DNA of 64,000 nucleotides from Sphingomonadales bacterium (lineage in GTDB: Bacteria; Bacteroidota; Bacteroidia; Chitinophagales; Chitinophagaceae), in NCBI GenBank assembly GCA_016872155.1, contig VHBB01000004.1, positions 112,549 to 176,548 of the forward strand, in the 5' to 3' direction. Numbering within the stretch: the stretch's first letter is position 1; the number at the start of each line of letters is the position of its first letter. Both the position numbers and the translations under genes were made by a program. The notes beneath the pieces are model-generated. The model did not search any database. It had not been told where the DNA came from and saw only the letters and a list, made by a program, of their open reading frames with translations. This document shows, piece after piece, positions 54,790-62,898 of this stretch.

Positions 54790-55503
54790 TTACTTACCAG
54801 CGAATAGCTTGGTATCGATCGTTGCGTTCAAGTCGATCTTTTCGAATACCAGTACTTGCCCCATTTGATCGGTCTTGTGTGGAACTTTAACTCCAATGGG
54901 CAGCTCTTTGTAGTCGAGCAGCTTGGTGGTGACTTCCATTTCTTGACCCTGCATCTTAGACGTAGACACCGATTTGTAGATCAGGTAGGTCTTAACATCG
55001 ATGTAATAGACTGTCTGGTTTTGATGCTTAGTGGTTAGGCGAACTTTAAAATATTCGTTGCCGTCCTCTTCGTCTTTGCCAAGCAGTTCTACCGAAGAGC
55101 CCTTGGCCTTCCAATCCACGAATTCGTTTTGAAGATCGAGCTCATCTACTTGTTGCTTGTGCTCATCTTCGCTGGCGGGTTCGAGTTCGGTCTTGCCACC
55201 AAAGGGGTTTTGTGACCAGCTCTTGGTAGGAGTAACGATCTGAATAATCTGCATTCCTTGAAATTCGGCATCAATGCGCCAGCCGGTGTTATGTACCGCT
55301 TGTTGTGTAAATGGAATTTGAATGCCCTGTACTTCGATATATCCTTCGATCTTCATGCTATTGATCTGCTTCCATTTTTCTTCGCCGCCGGTGGCCGCTA
55401 CGTGCTTAGCGATCACGTCGTCTACTGTTTGAGCGAATCCGTTAAAGGCAGTAAGCGCGATCACTAGGGTCAGCAAACTGAGTTTGGAAAAAAGAGATTT
55501 CAT
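54790..55503 (-). CDS. LolA-like outer-membrane lipoprotein-sorting domain protein
   Basis: 237 residues from the ATG at 55503, which begins a clear signal peptide (LLTLVIALTAFNGFAQ). The mature sequence has the beta-barrel-like LolA/LppX fold words: VDDVIAKHVAATGGEEKWKQINSMKIEG, IQIPFTQQAVHNTGWRIDAEFQGM, DGNEYFKVRLTTKHQNQTVYYIDVKTYL and TTKLLDYKELPIGVKVPHK. LolA-type proteins carry lipid-modified proteins or other hydrophobic ligands; many Bacteroidota paralogues have no assigned ligand. The alternative start at 55548 adds residues without signal character. Placed after the BNR-propeller gene, same strand, 31 nt upstream of its start. Confidence 0.8.
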   Translation of the reverse strand: MKSLFSKLSLLTLVIALTAFNGFAQTVDDVIAKHVAATGGEEKWKQINSMKIEGYIEVQGIQIPFTQQAVHNTGWRIDAEFQGMQIIQIVTPTKSWSQNPFGGKTELEPASEDEHKQQVDELDLQNEFVDWKAKGSSVELLGKDEEDGNEYFKVRLTTKHQNQTVYYIDVKTYLIYKSVSTSKMQGQEMEVTTKLLDYKELPIGVKVPHKTDQMGQVLVFEKIDLNATIDTKLFAGK

Positions 55504-55725
55504 AATTGAGGTTTTATTTTTTGTAGACTGTAAAATTACATCCGCCAATGTCTATTTGGTGGTCGTGACAAAAATTTTACATGAGTGGCAATGCGGGCTT
55601 GTAAAATGCTGACAGTCATTGATTTGAAGCAAAGGGGTTACCGAGATCTGATTCAATATTTTTTTAACGTATTTTGCTAGTACCTATTTTAACAGATGTT
55701 TATTTAACCCTAATAGATCTGTTTT

Positions 55726-56235
55726 ATGCAACGAATGCTGATTGCGTTGATCTTTTTACTACTGGTCAACGGAGTTGTTACTAGCCAGACGTTGACGATT
55801 TCTAATTCGGGGCAAAGCGGTCCTACCTATACTGGTTTGACTATTTCAGAGGGCGCAAGTACAGTTACAATTACCGCTACAGCTGGCGATCCAACTATTA
55901 ACACAAGCGTAATTAAAAATTACTTAGACGGCGGAAAAAATGTCTTGGTTGAATATATTGTTTCCACTGGCGCAGTAGCGATTAGTAGTGATTTATCTAA
56001 AACAGCAGGAGGAGATGCTACATTGACACTTCGTGCAAATCGGCGTGTGATGGTCAACAACAACAACCCAATCTCTTCTTCTTCGGGAAAACTACATGTG
56101 GTGATATGGTCGGATTATGACAATAATGATGATGGTGGAAGCAGTGCGCAATTGGGCGCGCCATCCTATTCATATCGAAGCCAAAGAAAAAGGAAAATCA
56201 TCTTGGTATCGCTACTATCACAGTGCGATTTGTGA
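55726..56235 (+). pseudogene. Broken secreted-protein gene fused to a foreign 3' end (chimeric ORF)
   Basis: The 169-codon frame starts like a long exported beta-rich protein of this phylum: signal peptide MQRMLIALIFLLLVNGVVTSQ, then TLTISNSGQSGPTYTGLTISEGAS and Ser/Asn/Gly-rich strands. Around 56138 the DNA changes to the 3' end of an ABM-fold gene in another reading frame, and the ORF continues for about 30 nonsense codons (PSYSYRSQRKRKIILVSLL) to a stop. The full-length parent would have run on for many hundred residues and probably ended with a surface-sorting domain. The ORF is therefore an artefact of a deletion or recombination. The region is richer in A+T than its neighbours. Any product would be a short secreted fragment. 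Confidence 0.75.
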
Positions 56236-56284
56236 GGTAAACTCGTTGCATACACATGGGGTGAATACGTTAAATTCTACATGA
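56138..56284 (+). pseudogene. 3' remnant of an ABM-domain gene, paralogue of the gene at 58615
   Basis: In the frame starting at 56138 the sequence reads EAVRNWARHPIHIEAKEKGK, then SSWYRYYHSAICEVNSLHTH and a tail to a TGA at 56282-56284. The first 40 residues match residues 70-109 of the intact ABM-fold protein (58615-58959) at 37 of 40 positions. At DNA level I count 20 differences in 120 bases, 17 of them at third codon positions, so the copy was under selection for function before it was cut. Only the last 48 codons remain, with no start codon. Confidence 0.88.
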
Positions 56285-56332
56285 GTGGGGTAGGGTTGAT
56301 TTAGATGATTGTAAATCAATAGACTAACAGAA

Positions 56333-57244
56333 TTAAAAATTATCGGGTAGAGATAGGAACGGGGTTTTTCCATCGGTTACGACCAGCTTGCTGTTATTAC
56401 TGTTCGATAGAGAACGAAAGGCCTCGATCTGCCGCAACTTTAAAATGGAGGGCGAAAGTGTTCTGTTGATCGTATCATTGGCGCGTCGTGTGGCTACGGC
56501 CTCGATTTCCATGGCATTGGCTCTTCCTTCGGCTTCAATTTCGAACATACGCTTTCTGGCCTCGGCCTGAATAATGGCTGCATTCTTTTCGCCTTCGGCT
56601 TGAATACGGGCAATTTCTTTTTTCCCTTCGGCTTCAATTATCCTGCGCTCAGCATCTCTTTTCTCTCTTTCTTTTACGAACTCCATTCGTTGCGCCTCTT
56701 GCTCGGCTTGCAACTTTTCTTCTATGGTTCTGGAGAGCCCTGCAGGTAGCATAATACTTTTGAGTAATACATTCTCTATAACGAAACCTTTTGCCTCTAG
56801 AATTTCGGTCATTTGTCTGCGAATGGCACCCTCGATCTGGGTACGCTCTCCACTGTGCATATCTTTAGCCAAGAATTTAGCCGTAATGTCTGCAGCCGCA
56901 GATCGAAATACCGGTAAGATCACTTCAGATTCATAATTAAGGCCGATGCCTTGCACGATCTTGGGAGCGGCCTCGGGTTTAATACGATAGAGGATGGAGA
57001 TCTCTGAGCGAATGGTCAGCCCCTCTTTTGATGGGAGATCGGGTTTGACCTCGATGTTCATTGTTCGGGTAGGCACTTTTAAAATGGTGGTCGTGAATAA
57101 GTTGTAGCCCTTAGGGCCTTGCTCAATAAACATCGGATCGATCTTTCCGAGTCGTCTTTTTACGCCCACTTCTCCTTGTCTGATAACCGTACAAGAAATA
57201 AGAAAAATGCTAAATAATAGCGTAGGTAAAAGGTGTTTTTTCAT
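56333..57244 (-). CDS. Prohibitin-like SPFH/Band 7 lipoprotein
   Basis: 303 residues from the ATG at 57244; a longer frame from 57283 adds residues before the signal. Signal with lipobox LISC (about Cys 15), so it is probably anchored in the membrane by lipid and not by a classic N-terminal helix. The SPFH core (about 20-190): VIRQGEVGVKRRLGKIDP, FTTTILKVPTRTMNIEV, LTIRSEISILYRIKPEA. A long charged coiled coil follows (about 190-265; EAQRMEFVKEREKRDAERRI, repeated AEGEK/AEARK units), then a PILKLRQIEAFRSLSNS end. Prohibitins form ring scaffolds in membranes and chaperone membrane proteins. The gene faces the broken ORF and is divergent to the PQQ dehydrogenase gene. Confidence 0.9.
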   Translation of the reverse strand: MKKHLLPTLLFSIFLISCTVIRQGEVGVKRRLGKIDPMFIEQGPKGYNLFTTTILKVPTRTMNIEVKPDLPSKEGLTIRSEISILYRIKPEAAPKIVQGIGLNYESEVILPVFRSAAADITAKFLAKDMHSGERTQIEGAIRRQMTEILEAKGFVIENVLLKSIMLPAGLSRTIEEKLQAEQEAQRMEFVKEREKRDAERRIIEAEGKKEIARIQAEGEKNAAIIQAEARKRMFEIEAEGRANAMEIEAVATRRANDTINRTLSPSILKLRQIEAFRSLSNSNNSKLVVTDGKTPFLSLPDNF

Positions 57245-57369
57245 AACAGAGGGTTTGTTCAAAAAAACAACCCTTTTAACCAAGAGTTGTTATGAGATTG
57301 TCATAAAATTTCCATTAACGTCGATTTAACTTTTTTGTAAGAACTGCACGACACATTTTTTATTTTTAA

Positions 57370-57383
57370 ACTACTGAAGTAGT
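57370..57383. promoter_or_regulatory. Perfect dyad ACTACT-GA-AGTAGT before the PQQ dehydrogenase gene
   Basis: 14-nt palindrome 11 nt upstream of the ATG at 57395, size and symmetry like operators of small HTH repressors (for example BlaI/MecI types). Which regulator binds is unknown. Confidence 0.35.
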
Positions 57384-57394
57384 AAATTGCCATT

Positions 57395-58546
57395 ATGAAT
57401 TTGTCTCGCGCTTTGTTACGTTGTCTTTTTATAGCCTCGGTGGTGTTGTCGGCTTGCATCAAAAAAGTCACACCGCCTCCTGTCGACACGACCACGCCGC
57501 CTCAACTGACCATCAGTACACTGCTTACGGGCTACGAGATCATTTGGGGATTCGATTTTCTTCCTACGGGCGATCTTTTATTTACCGAGAAGCGGGGAAA
57601 GATCTATCGATACACTAGTGGAACTACAACTGAGTTGACCGGATTTCCAGCCGTACGTGCGAGTGGTCAGGGTGGATTACTTGATATTAGAGTGCACCCC
57701 GATTATACGAATAATGGATGGGTTTATGCCTGTTATGCCGCTACTGCCACCGATGGTAGCGGTGAATTGCGACTCATTCGTTTTAAGATTGCAGGCACTT
57801 CTATACAAAATATCGAAACTATTTTTCAGAGTGGTGGTGGTAATACGTGGAGTGGTCATTACGGGTCGCGCATTGTCTTCGACGCCAACCGTATGCTCTA
57901 TCTTTCGATAGGAGAAGGTGGGACGGGTAGTTATGGAGGCCCCAGCGCCGGTAATAGAAATTTATCGAATACTTCTTCGAACTGGGGAAAGATCCATCGG
58001 ATGACGGCCATTGGCGGTATTCCGGCCGATAACCCTGTGCTGCCAGGACAAACTACCGCCAGCACTATTTTTTCATACGGCATTCGTAATCCGCAGGGGA
58101 TGATCATTCATCCAACTACCGGAGCCATTTGGGAATCGGAGCATGGTCCCAAGGGTGGAGACGAGATCAACCTGATTACCGGGGGCGCAAATTATGGCTG
58201 GCCTTTTTATTCGTTAGGAACGAATTATGACAACACCATTATTTCGCAGGGCCATTCCGCACCAGGAATTGTTGCACCAGTATTTTCTTGGACTCCTTCT
58301 GTTGGTGTGTCAGGCATGGCCTTTATAACACATAATTCGTTCAAGACCTGGAAAGGAAATTTGTTGGTGGGTGGTCTGGCTGCGCAAAAATTGTATCGCT
58401 GCGTGGTGAGCGGTACAACCATATCCGAAGCCGCCATCGTAGACGGTATTAGTGGACGGGTTCGTCACGTGGCGCAAGCCCCCAATGGTTCGGTCTATGT
58501 TGCCATTGAAGGGCCGGGTAGAATCGTAGAGATCAAGGCGCAGTAA
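57395..58546 (+). CDS. PQQ-dependent sugar dehydrogenase-like lipoprotein
   Basis: 383 residues. Lipobox LSAC at about residue 20, then a Pro/Thr-rich linker (PPPVDTTTPPQ) and a six-bladed propeller of the soluble glucose/sorbosone dehydrogenase family: GYEIIWGFDFLPTGDLLFTEK, GQGGLLDIRVHPDYTNNGWVY, WSGHYGSRIVFDANRMLYLSIGEG (with the catalytic-His strand), YGIRNPQGMIIHPTTGAIWE and EHGPKGGDEINLITGGANYGWP. The family oxidises sugars or sugar-like alcohols with PQQ and Ca2+ in the periplasm. A palindrome 11 nt upstream may control it. Lies between the two ABM-related sequences. Confidence 0.92.
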   Translation: MNLSRALLRCLFIASVVLSACIKKVTPPPVDTTTPPQLTISTLLTGYEIIWGFDFLPTGDLLFTEKRGKIYRYTSGTTTELTGFPAVRASGQGGLLDIRVHPDYTNNGWVYACYAATATDGSGELRLIRFKIAGTSIQNIETIFQSGGGNTWSGHYGSRIVFDANRMLYLSIGEGGTGSYGGPSAGNRNLSNTSSNWGKIHRMTAIGGIPADNPVLPGQTTASTIFSYGIRNPQGMIIHPTTGAIWESEHGPKGGDEINLITGGANYGWPFYSLGTNYDNTIISQGHSAPGIVAPVFSWTPSVGVSGMAFITHNSFKTWKGNLLVGGLAAQKLYRCVVSGTTISEAAIVDGISGRVRHVAQAPNGSVYVAIEGPGRIVEIKAQ

Positions 58547-58614
58547 ATGCGGCTCGCCACTATCAGTTTATTTCTTTTTTGGCGTAACTTAACGGCTCAT
58601 TTATACATTAGCTC

Positions 58615-58959
58615 ATGATGATCCAATGGAATCTGTCGACCCCGCCGCAACCTCCTTTTATCGCTTCTATCTTTCATTATTATTTAGGAGAGGATCTTAC
58701 GGGTTATCAAGAATACGATGAGCTTACGTTAGCCTTGGTTAAAGAAATGCCCGGGTACTTGGGATACGAAAGTTTCAAGCACGATGGCCGTGGGTCTTTT
58801 ATAAGTTATTGGAATGATATGGAAGCCGTCCGAAATTGGGCGCGTCATCCCATTCACATGGAGGCCAAAGAAAAAGGAAAAGCCTCTTGGTATCGCTATT
58901 ATCACAGCGCGATCTGTGAAGTAAATTCTTTACATGTTCATTCGGCGGCGACTCAATAG
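58615..58959 (+). CDS. ABM-fold (antibiotic biosynthesis monooxygenase-like) protein
   Basis: 114 residues. Short alpha/beta barrel-type ferredoxin-like domain: FIASIFHYYLGEDLTGYQEYDEL, LVKEMPGYLGYESFKHDGRGSFISYWNDMEAV, RNWARHPIHMEAKEKGKASW and YRYYHSAICEVN. The HPxHxxAKxxG and WYxxYxxxICEV words are characteristic of the ABM-like proteins often annotated antibiotic biosynthesis monooxygenase; that name is a family label and no antibiotic pathway is nearby. The ATG is doubled (58615/58618). It overlaps the convergent serine-hydrolase gene by 7 nt. A related but broken copy lies at 56138-56284. Confidence 0.88.
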   Translation: MMIQWNLSTPPQPPFIASIFHYYLGEDLTGYQEYDELTLALVKEMPGYLGYESFKHDGRGSFISYWNDMEAVRNWARHPIHMEAKEKGKASWYRYYHSAICEVNSLHVHSAATQ

Positions 58960-60056
58960 CCGATGATCAATTTTAGCCTCCCCCACAACTCATTATCGAA
59001 CCCCGAAAGGGCCAATGCCGGCGAACCGGACGATTCGCCCATTCGGATCACTACAAGTTTTTGAGATTCGACCAAGTATATCTTTTGATCGTTCTTGCCC
59101 AGAACGCAATACATATCGGCCGGCGCATTCGGTACGAGCATACCGGTAAATACTGTTTGGAAAATAGGAGTCATGTAGGTTCCTTTTCCATTGAGCCAGG
59201 TTAGGTATCCATAAGAAGGATTGATAGTTTGCGAGGAGTTGATCTGTGCCTTTAAGTAAGTAGTATCGGCAATGATCGGCGTTTGCTCCCACTTGCCTTT
59301 GTTGAGCAGCAACAGGCCAAAGCGCGCCATGCTTCTGACGTTACTGTACAGAACATTATTGAAGCCATTGCGTATCCAAAGCCCATTCATACCAATTTTA
59401 TTACGGACTTTTTGCTGAAAATAGCTGTTGTAGCTAAGCCCTGTGGCATTTTCTACCACCTTCTCCAGCAATGTATAGGGGGCGTTATGATAAGCCCACC
59501 GTGTACCTGCATCGGCTTTGTACGAAAGACATGCGGGCGTGGTGCAGCCATCATCAGGTACTCCGTCGTCGAGTCCTGTGGTCATGGTAAGTTGATGACG
59601 AACGGTGATCAGATCTTCTTTGGCAATTGGCAGAGATGTCCAACCTCTTCCTAAATAGATAGAAGTGCGGCTATTGATATTGAGTAGCCCCTCTTGTTGA
59701 GCAATACCTACCAAAAAAGCAGTCATGGTCTTACCTGCAGAGGCCCAGTACCAGAGGCTGTCTTGGGTGAACGTGCCAAAGTAGCGCTCCACTACGATCT
59801 TTCCATTTTTTAGTACAATGAAGGCCTTTGTGTTCTTTGCTTGCAAGAACGGATAGAGATCGTTGAGTGCAGTACTATTCCATCCTTGCGAAGAAGGGGC
59901 TACAGTTGTCCATTCACTCCCTGAAACAGGAGGAAAATAGAGGGTGTCGGTAACCGGATCGGGCGGGGTCGTATTTTTTTTGCAAGCAACGAACAGCAAA
60001 GACATAATGAGAAGTGAATAGCTCATTTTTATGTGCCAGGCAGGTAGTTGATTCAT
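58953..60056 (-). CDS. Beta-lactamase-fold serine hydrolase lipoprotein
   Basis: 367 residues. Signal with lipobox FVAC (about 25) and a KKNTTPPDPVTDT linker. Class C beta-lactamase/DD-peptidase-like domain with the S-x-x-K motif SAGK in YWASAGKTMTAFL at about 107 and the Y-x-N motif in WAYHNAPYTLLEKV at about 189. Such enzymes in Bacteroidota are mostly esterases or peptidases, not resistance determinants. It overlaps the stop codon of the upstream alpha/beta hydrolase gene by 4 nt (ATGA type), which supports the start at 60056 over an internal Met at 60026; the two genes are co-transcribed. Confidence 0.9.
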   Translation of the reverse strand: MNQLPAWHIKMSYSLLIMSLLFVACKKNTTPPDPVTDTLYFPPVSGSEWTTVAPSSQGWNSTALNDLYPFLQAKNTKAFIVLKNGKIVVERYFGTFTQDSLWYWASAGKTMTAFLVGIAQQEGLLNINSRTSIYLGRGWTSLPIAKEDLITVRHQLTMTTGLDDGVPDDGCTTPACLSYKADAGTRWAYHNAPYTLLEKVVENATGLSYNSYFQQKVRNKIGMNGLWIRNGFNNVLYSNVRSMARFGLLLLNKGKWEQTPIIADTTYLKAQINSSQTINPSYGYLTWLNGKGTYMTPIFQTVFTGMLVPNAPADMYCVLGKNDQKIYLVESQKLVVIRMGESSGSPALALSGFDNELWGRLKLIIGY

Positions 60057-60895
60057 CGAAGTTGAATAAAGTTGTTAAACGCAGATTTTGCCGTGCTACT
60101 TTCAAAAATTGCCGTATGTCCAAGGTTGGGCAGTTCCAAAAATATTCGTTCGCGACAATTGGTGCAGGCATCCACATTTTGTTTGAAGGTGGGCCAGGAA
60201 TACATCTGTATCGGACTGTCTTCTAGGCCTTGCACAAATAGTATATCAGCTTTGTATCCCTCCGTAAAGTTTAGTAGAGAGCGCTGGTAATAAGGGTTGG
60301 GATTCAATGAAGTTAGTCCGTACCGAGCCTTGAGTCCGGTACAGGCTATACTAGCCCCAATGAGGCCCTGCTCCTCTTGTTGACACCGATATACCAAATT
60401 GAGTGGTCCCGGACCATTAGCAATAACGCCATTGGTTGCATGCATGGTATTGAGCATGGCTACCAGGTAGCCACCCTGTGAGTGACCGGCCAAAAAGATC
60501 TTTCGGGTTGTAAGACCCAGTTCTTGATTCGCCTTATTTTTTACCCATAGCAAGGCGGCTTCAGCCTGTACAATGTTATCGCCCATCAGCAGATTTTCTT
60601 CCGGATAGGCTACGCTCACGATCATCATGTCGGAGCGGGTTAAGATCCGTTTAAAACCATCCAGGGTATTTTGCGCCGCTTCGAGAATCTTGCTATCGAA
60701 TGCTACCGTTCCATGGTAGACCACTAAGACATCCACAGTATCGTTTAGGGGTTTATCAATAACCACATCGACAGATACGCCATTGTAGTTAACTGATTTG
60801 ACTATGCGATAGGCTTTTACCGGCGTTACATTTTTGCTGCAGGTTGCTAGCCCCCAGTAAAGTATCAGCAGAAGGAATTGTGTTTTGTGGCTCAA
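60053..60895 (-). CDS. Alpha/beta hydrolase lipoprotein
   Basis: 280 residues. Signal with lipobox LATC (about 19), then an alpha/beta hydrolase domain: VDVLVVYHGTV, SVAYPEENLLMGDN, nucleophile elbow GHSQGGYLVAML at about 135, IANGPGPLNL, LFVQGLEDSPIQMY (acid position) and LPNLGHTAIFES (His). Paired cysteines are present (RCQQEE...ACTGLK and DACTNCRERIF). An esterase or peptidase function is plausible; substrate unknown. First of a two-gene operon with the serine hydrolase. Confidence 0.88.
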   Translation of the reverse strand: MSHKTQFLLLILYWGLATCSKNVTPVKAYRIVKSVNYNGVSVDVVIDKPLNDTVDVLVVYHGTVAFDSKILEAAQNTLDGFKRILTRSDMMIVSVAYPEENLLMGDNIVQAEAALLWVKNKANQELGLTTRKIFLAGHSQGGYLVAMLNTMHATNGVIANGPGPLNLVYRCQQEEQGLIGASIACTGLKARYGLTSLNPNPYYQRSLLNFTEGYKADILFVQGLEDSPIQMYSWPTFKQNVDACTNCRERIFLELPNLGHTAIFESSTAKSAFNNFIQLR

Positions 60896-60975
60896 GGGAT
60901 TTTACTTTGTAAAGGATTTTGACTGGATTTTGTAGCTTTAGTTTAGTGAAGCACTTATTTAGTTAAAATTAGTAA

Positions 60976-61545
60976 ATGTTCAATAGGTCACTTTTTCTGC
61001 TTTTTGGGGTAGTACTGAGTTTTTCTCTATGTTTTTCGCAGGCAGTACCTTCCCCCGTCAGAGACCCCCGTGAGGTGCCTGACTCCATCAAGGGAAGTGT
61101 GTTTTCCAGATCGGTAGCCTACAGCGGCAATGATAGTATCACTATCACCTACCATTCTCCAGCCGTGCGCAAGCGCATTATTTGGGGTGGATTGGTGCCC
61201 TATGGAGATGTGTGGGTAACCGGTGCTCATAATGCTACGACACTTGAAACAACGCGGACCTTACGCATGGGAGATCAGGAGCTAGCCCCCGGCAAGTATG
61301 CGCTCTTTACCATTCCCGGCCCTGATCAGTGGACCATTATCATCAATAAAAACTGGAACCAACACTTGGCCTGGGATTATGATGTAAAGGATGATCTACT
61401 ACGTTTTTCGGTCAAGCCAGAACCTGCGGAGCATTTGGAGCGGTTGCAGTATTTTATAGAAGATCAACAAGCCGATACGATTATTTTTGCCATGCGGTGG
61501 GAGCGTGTTAAGCTTGCGTGGAAGGCCTCGGTTAAGAAAGAATAA
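60976..61545 (+). CDS. DUF2911-family exported protein
   Basis: 189 residues with a signal peptide (LLFGVVLSFSLCFSQA). The DUF2911 core is visible: DSITITYHSPAVRKRIIWGGLVPYGDVWVTGAHNATTLETTRTL, then LAPGKYALFTIPGPDQWTIIINKNW and WDYDVKDDLLRFSVKP with a closing beta-strand set. The family is common in Bacteroidota and uncharacterised; no catalytic residues are established. Single gene between the leftward hydrolase operon and the FISUMP gene. Confidence 0.87.
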   Translation: MFNRSLFLLFGVVLSFSLCFSQAVPSPVRDPREVPDSIKGSVFSRSVAYSGNDSITITYHSPAVRKRIIWGGLVPYGDVWVTGAHNATTLETTRTLRMGDQELAPGKYALFTIPGPDQWTIIINKNWNQHLAWDYDVKDDLLRFSVKPEPAEHLERLQYFIEDQQADTIIFAMRWERVKLAWKASVKKE

Positions 61546-61606
61546 ATAGGTATACAGTAGTCCTTAAAAGGGCTAGTAAGCAATAAAATTTAAACTAACT
61601 CCTGTT

Positions 61607-62542
61607 ATGAAACCTAGATGCTATTTCTCTTTTGCACTAGCTGCACACCTTTTCGGTGTACTATCTTTTTCGCATGCCCAGGTTGGTATTGGAACAGCTA
61701 CTCCAAGCAGTAAGTTAGAAGTAGTGGGCGTTGGTACCACATCAGCTACTACTGTCTTAAAGGTGGGGACGGCGAGTGGAACGATCTTATCGGTTCGCAA
61801 CGATGGGTTGGTTGAGGTTAACTCTACAACGCAAGGGTTTTTGCCTCCACGGATGACTACTTCGCAGCGAGAACAAATTTCAAATCCGGCCGTTGGGTCA
61901 ATCATCTACAATACTACCACCAATTGTCTAGAAACAAAAACGAGTTCTGGCTGGATTGCAATTAGGACAATAGATTATCCTAGCGTTCTTATTGGGGCTC
62001 AATATTGGATGGAAAAAAATCTGGATGTAACAACCTATAATAATGGGGATGTAATACCCTATGTGCCAGATGCAACCGCTTGGGGTAATTTAACATCGGG
62101 AGCTTGGTGTTATTATAATAATGATCCTAGCAGTGGCTATGGAAAACTCTATAATTGGTATGCAGCTGCGGATGTTAGAGGCCTTTGCCCGGCAGGATGG
62201 CATGTTCCAACTGATGCAGAATGGGCAGCGCTAGAGACATCACTGGGGGGAGCATCTATAGCCGGTGGAAAGTTAAAAGTAGCAGGGGTTTCCAGGTGGG
62301 CTTCTCCTAACATAGGGGCTACTAATTCCAGCTATTTTTCAGCACTTCCTGGCGGCCTGCGTCAAAGTAGTGGAACCACCTTTGGTAGCCTGGGCAACGT
62401 AGGTTATTGGTGGAGTGCTACCCAAAGTGGTGTGAGTGTTACAAGTGGGTGGAGTAGAAGCCTATATTTTGATGCAGCTGATATAAGCGGAAACGAGTAT
62501 TCGAAGAAGAGTGGGTTTTCTGTTCGCTGTTTGAGAGATTAG
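61607..62542 (+). CDS. Secreted FISUMP-domain protein
   Basis: 311 residues with a signal peptide (FALAAHLFGVLSFSHAQ). Residues about 25-120 resemble the head-like repeat VGIGTATPSSKLEVVG with further Gly/Ser/Thr-rich sequence, a motif in tail-fibre-like and cell-surface Bacteroidota proteins. The C-terminal half (about 125-311) is the Fibrobacter succinogenes major paralogous domain: WMEKNLDVTTYNNGDVIPYV, YGKLYNWYAAADVRGLCPAGWHVPTDAEW, and the end YWWSATQSGVSVTSGWSR with the closing SGFSVRCLRD. Surface display is likely, function unknown. Its last bases overlap the small minus-strand ORF at 62539-62808 by 4 nt. Confidence 0.87.
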   Translation: MKPRCYFSFALAAHLFGVLSFSHAQVGIGTATPSSKLEVVGVGTTSATTVLKVGTASGTILSVRNDGLVEVNSTTQGFLPPRMTTSQREQISNPAVGSIIYNTTTNCLETKTSSGWIAIRTIDYPSVLIGAQYWMEKNLDVTTYNNGDVIPYVPDATAWGNLTSGAWCYYNNDPSSGYGKLYNWYAAADVRGLCPAGWHVPTDAEWAALETSLGGASIAGGKLKVAGVSRWASPNIGATNSSYFSALPGGLRQSSGTTFGSLGNVGYWWSATQSGVSVTSGWSRSLYFDAADISGNEYSKKSGFSVRCLRD

Positions 62543-62808
62543 TGAACCTTTTTATACTTGGTAAATTGAGAGATCTCTTTTGCCGGCTTGTTCGATTTGC
62601 GTATTTTGCGTACTTGCTCCATCCGAAGACGGTTAATAAAAGCGCCTGGCTTTTCGGGAGCGAGTAGCATACAGGTAATAACATTATTTTCTTTTATAAA
62701 AGTCTTCAGATCTTCGTGTAGGACTTTTTTATTCGTGCCCAGAACTGGGTTGTGTTCGCTGCGCTCACACATCGCAATGAGTTGGTGCTCTTTGTTAAAG
62801 GATATCAC
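62539..62808 (-). CDS. Small hypothetical ORF of uncertain reality
   Basis: 89 codons from 62808, or about 77 from the Met at 62772. Lys-rich, no signal peptide or membrane span; the words EHNPVLGTNKKVLHEDLKTF and KPGAFINRLRMEQVRKIRKSNK are not known to me as a family. It lies opposite the gap between FISUMP and the RhuM-Fic gene, and starts in a REP-like stretch. Its low-complexity basic composition and lack of recognised homology leave open that it is a chance ORF. Confidence 0.25.
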   Translation of the reverse strand: MISFNKEHQLIAMCERSEHNPVLGTNKKVLHEDLKTFIKENNVITCMLLAPEKPGAFINRLRMEQVRKIRKSNKPAKEISQFTKYKKVH

Positions 62809-62857
62809 TCTTGTGATTGGCTATTAATTGTATTATATTACAAGTGCGTTATTTCAA
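62543..62857. other. Gene-poor gap between FISUMP and RhuM-Fic, with imperfect palindrome
   Basis: More than 300 bases with no gene on the plus strand and only the uncertain minus-strand ORF. It contains an imperfect palindrome TGTGTTCGCTGCGCTCACAC followed by ATCGCAATGA (62751-62780), wording like that of REP elements. Otherwise I see nothing. Confidence 0.4.
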
Positions 62858-62865
62858 TAAATTTG
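62858..62865 (+). promoter_or_regulatory. -7 element (TAAATTTG) of the RhuM-Fic gene
   Basis: Exact TAnnTTTG, 33 nt before the ATG at 62899 (15 nt before the ATG at 62881); a TTG at 62828-62830 is the possible -33 box, with a longer than usual spacer. Confidence 0.5.
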
Positions 62866-62898
62866 AAATCAGTTTTTTGCATGCTTAAACCTCATTTG

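Noticed and set aside
58615..58959. Antibiotic biosynthesis role for the ABM-fold protein
   Set aside because: ABM is only the fold name; there are no polyketide, peptide synthetase or resistance genes in the window.
62752..62898. N-terminal extension of the RhuM-Fic frame
   Set aside because: The added residues lie upstream of or across the -7 element at 62858-62865 and do not resemble RhuM proteins, which begin with an MNEI-like sequence.
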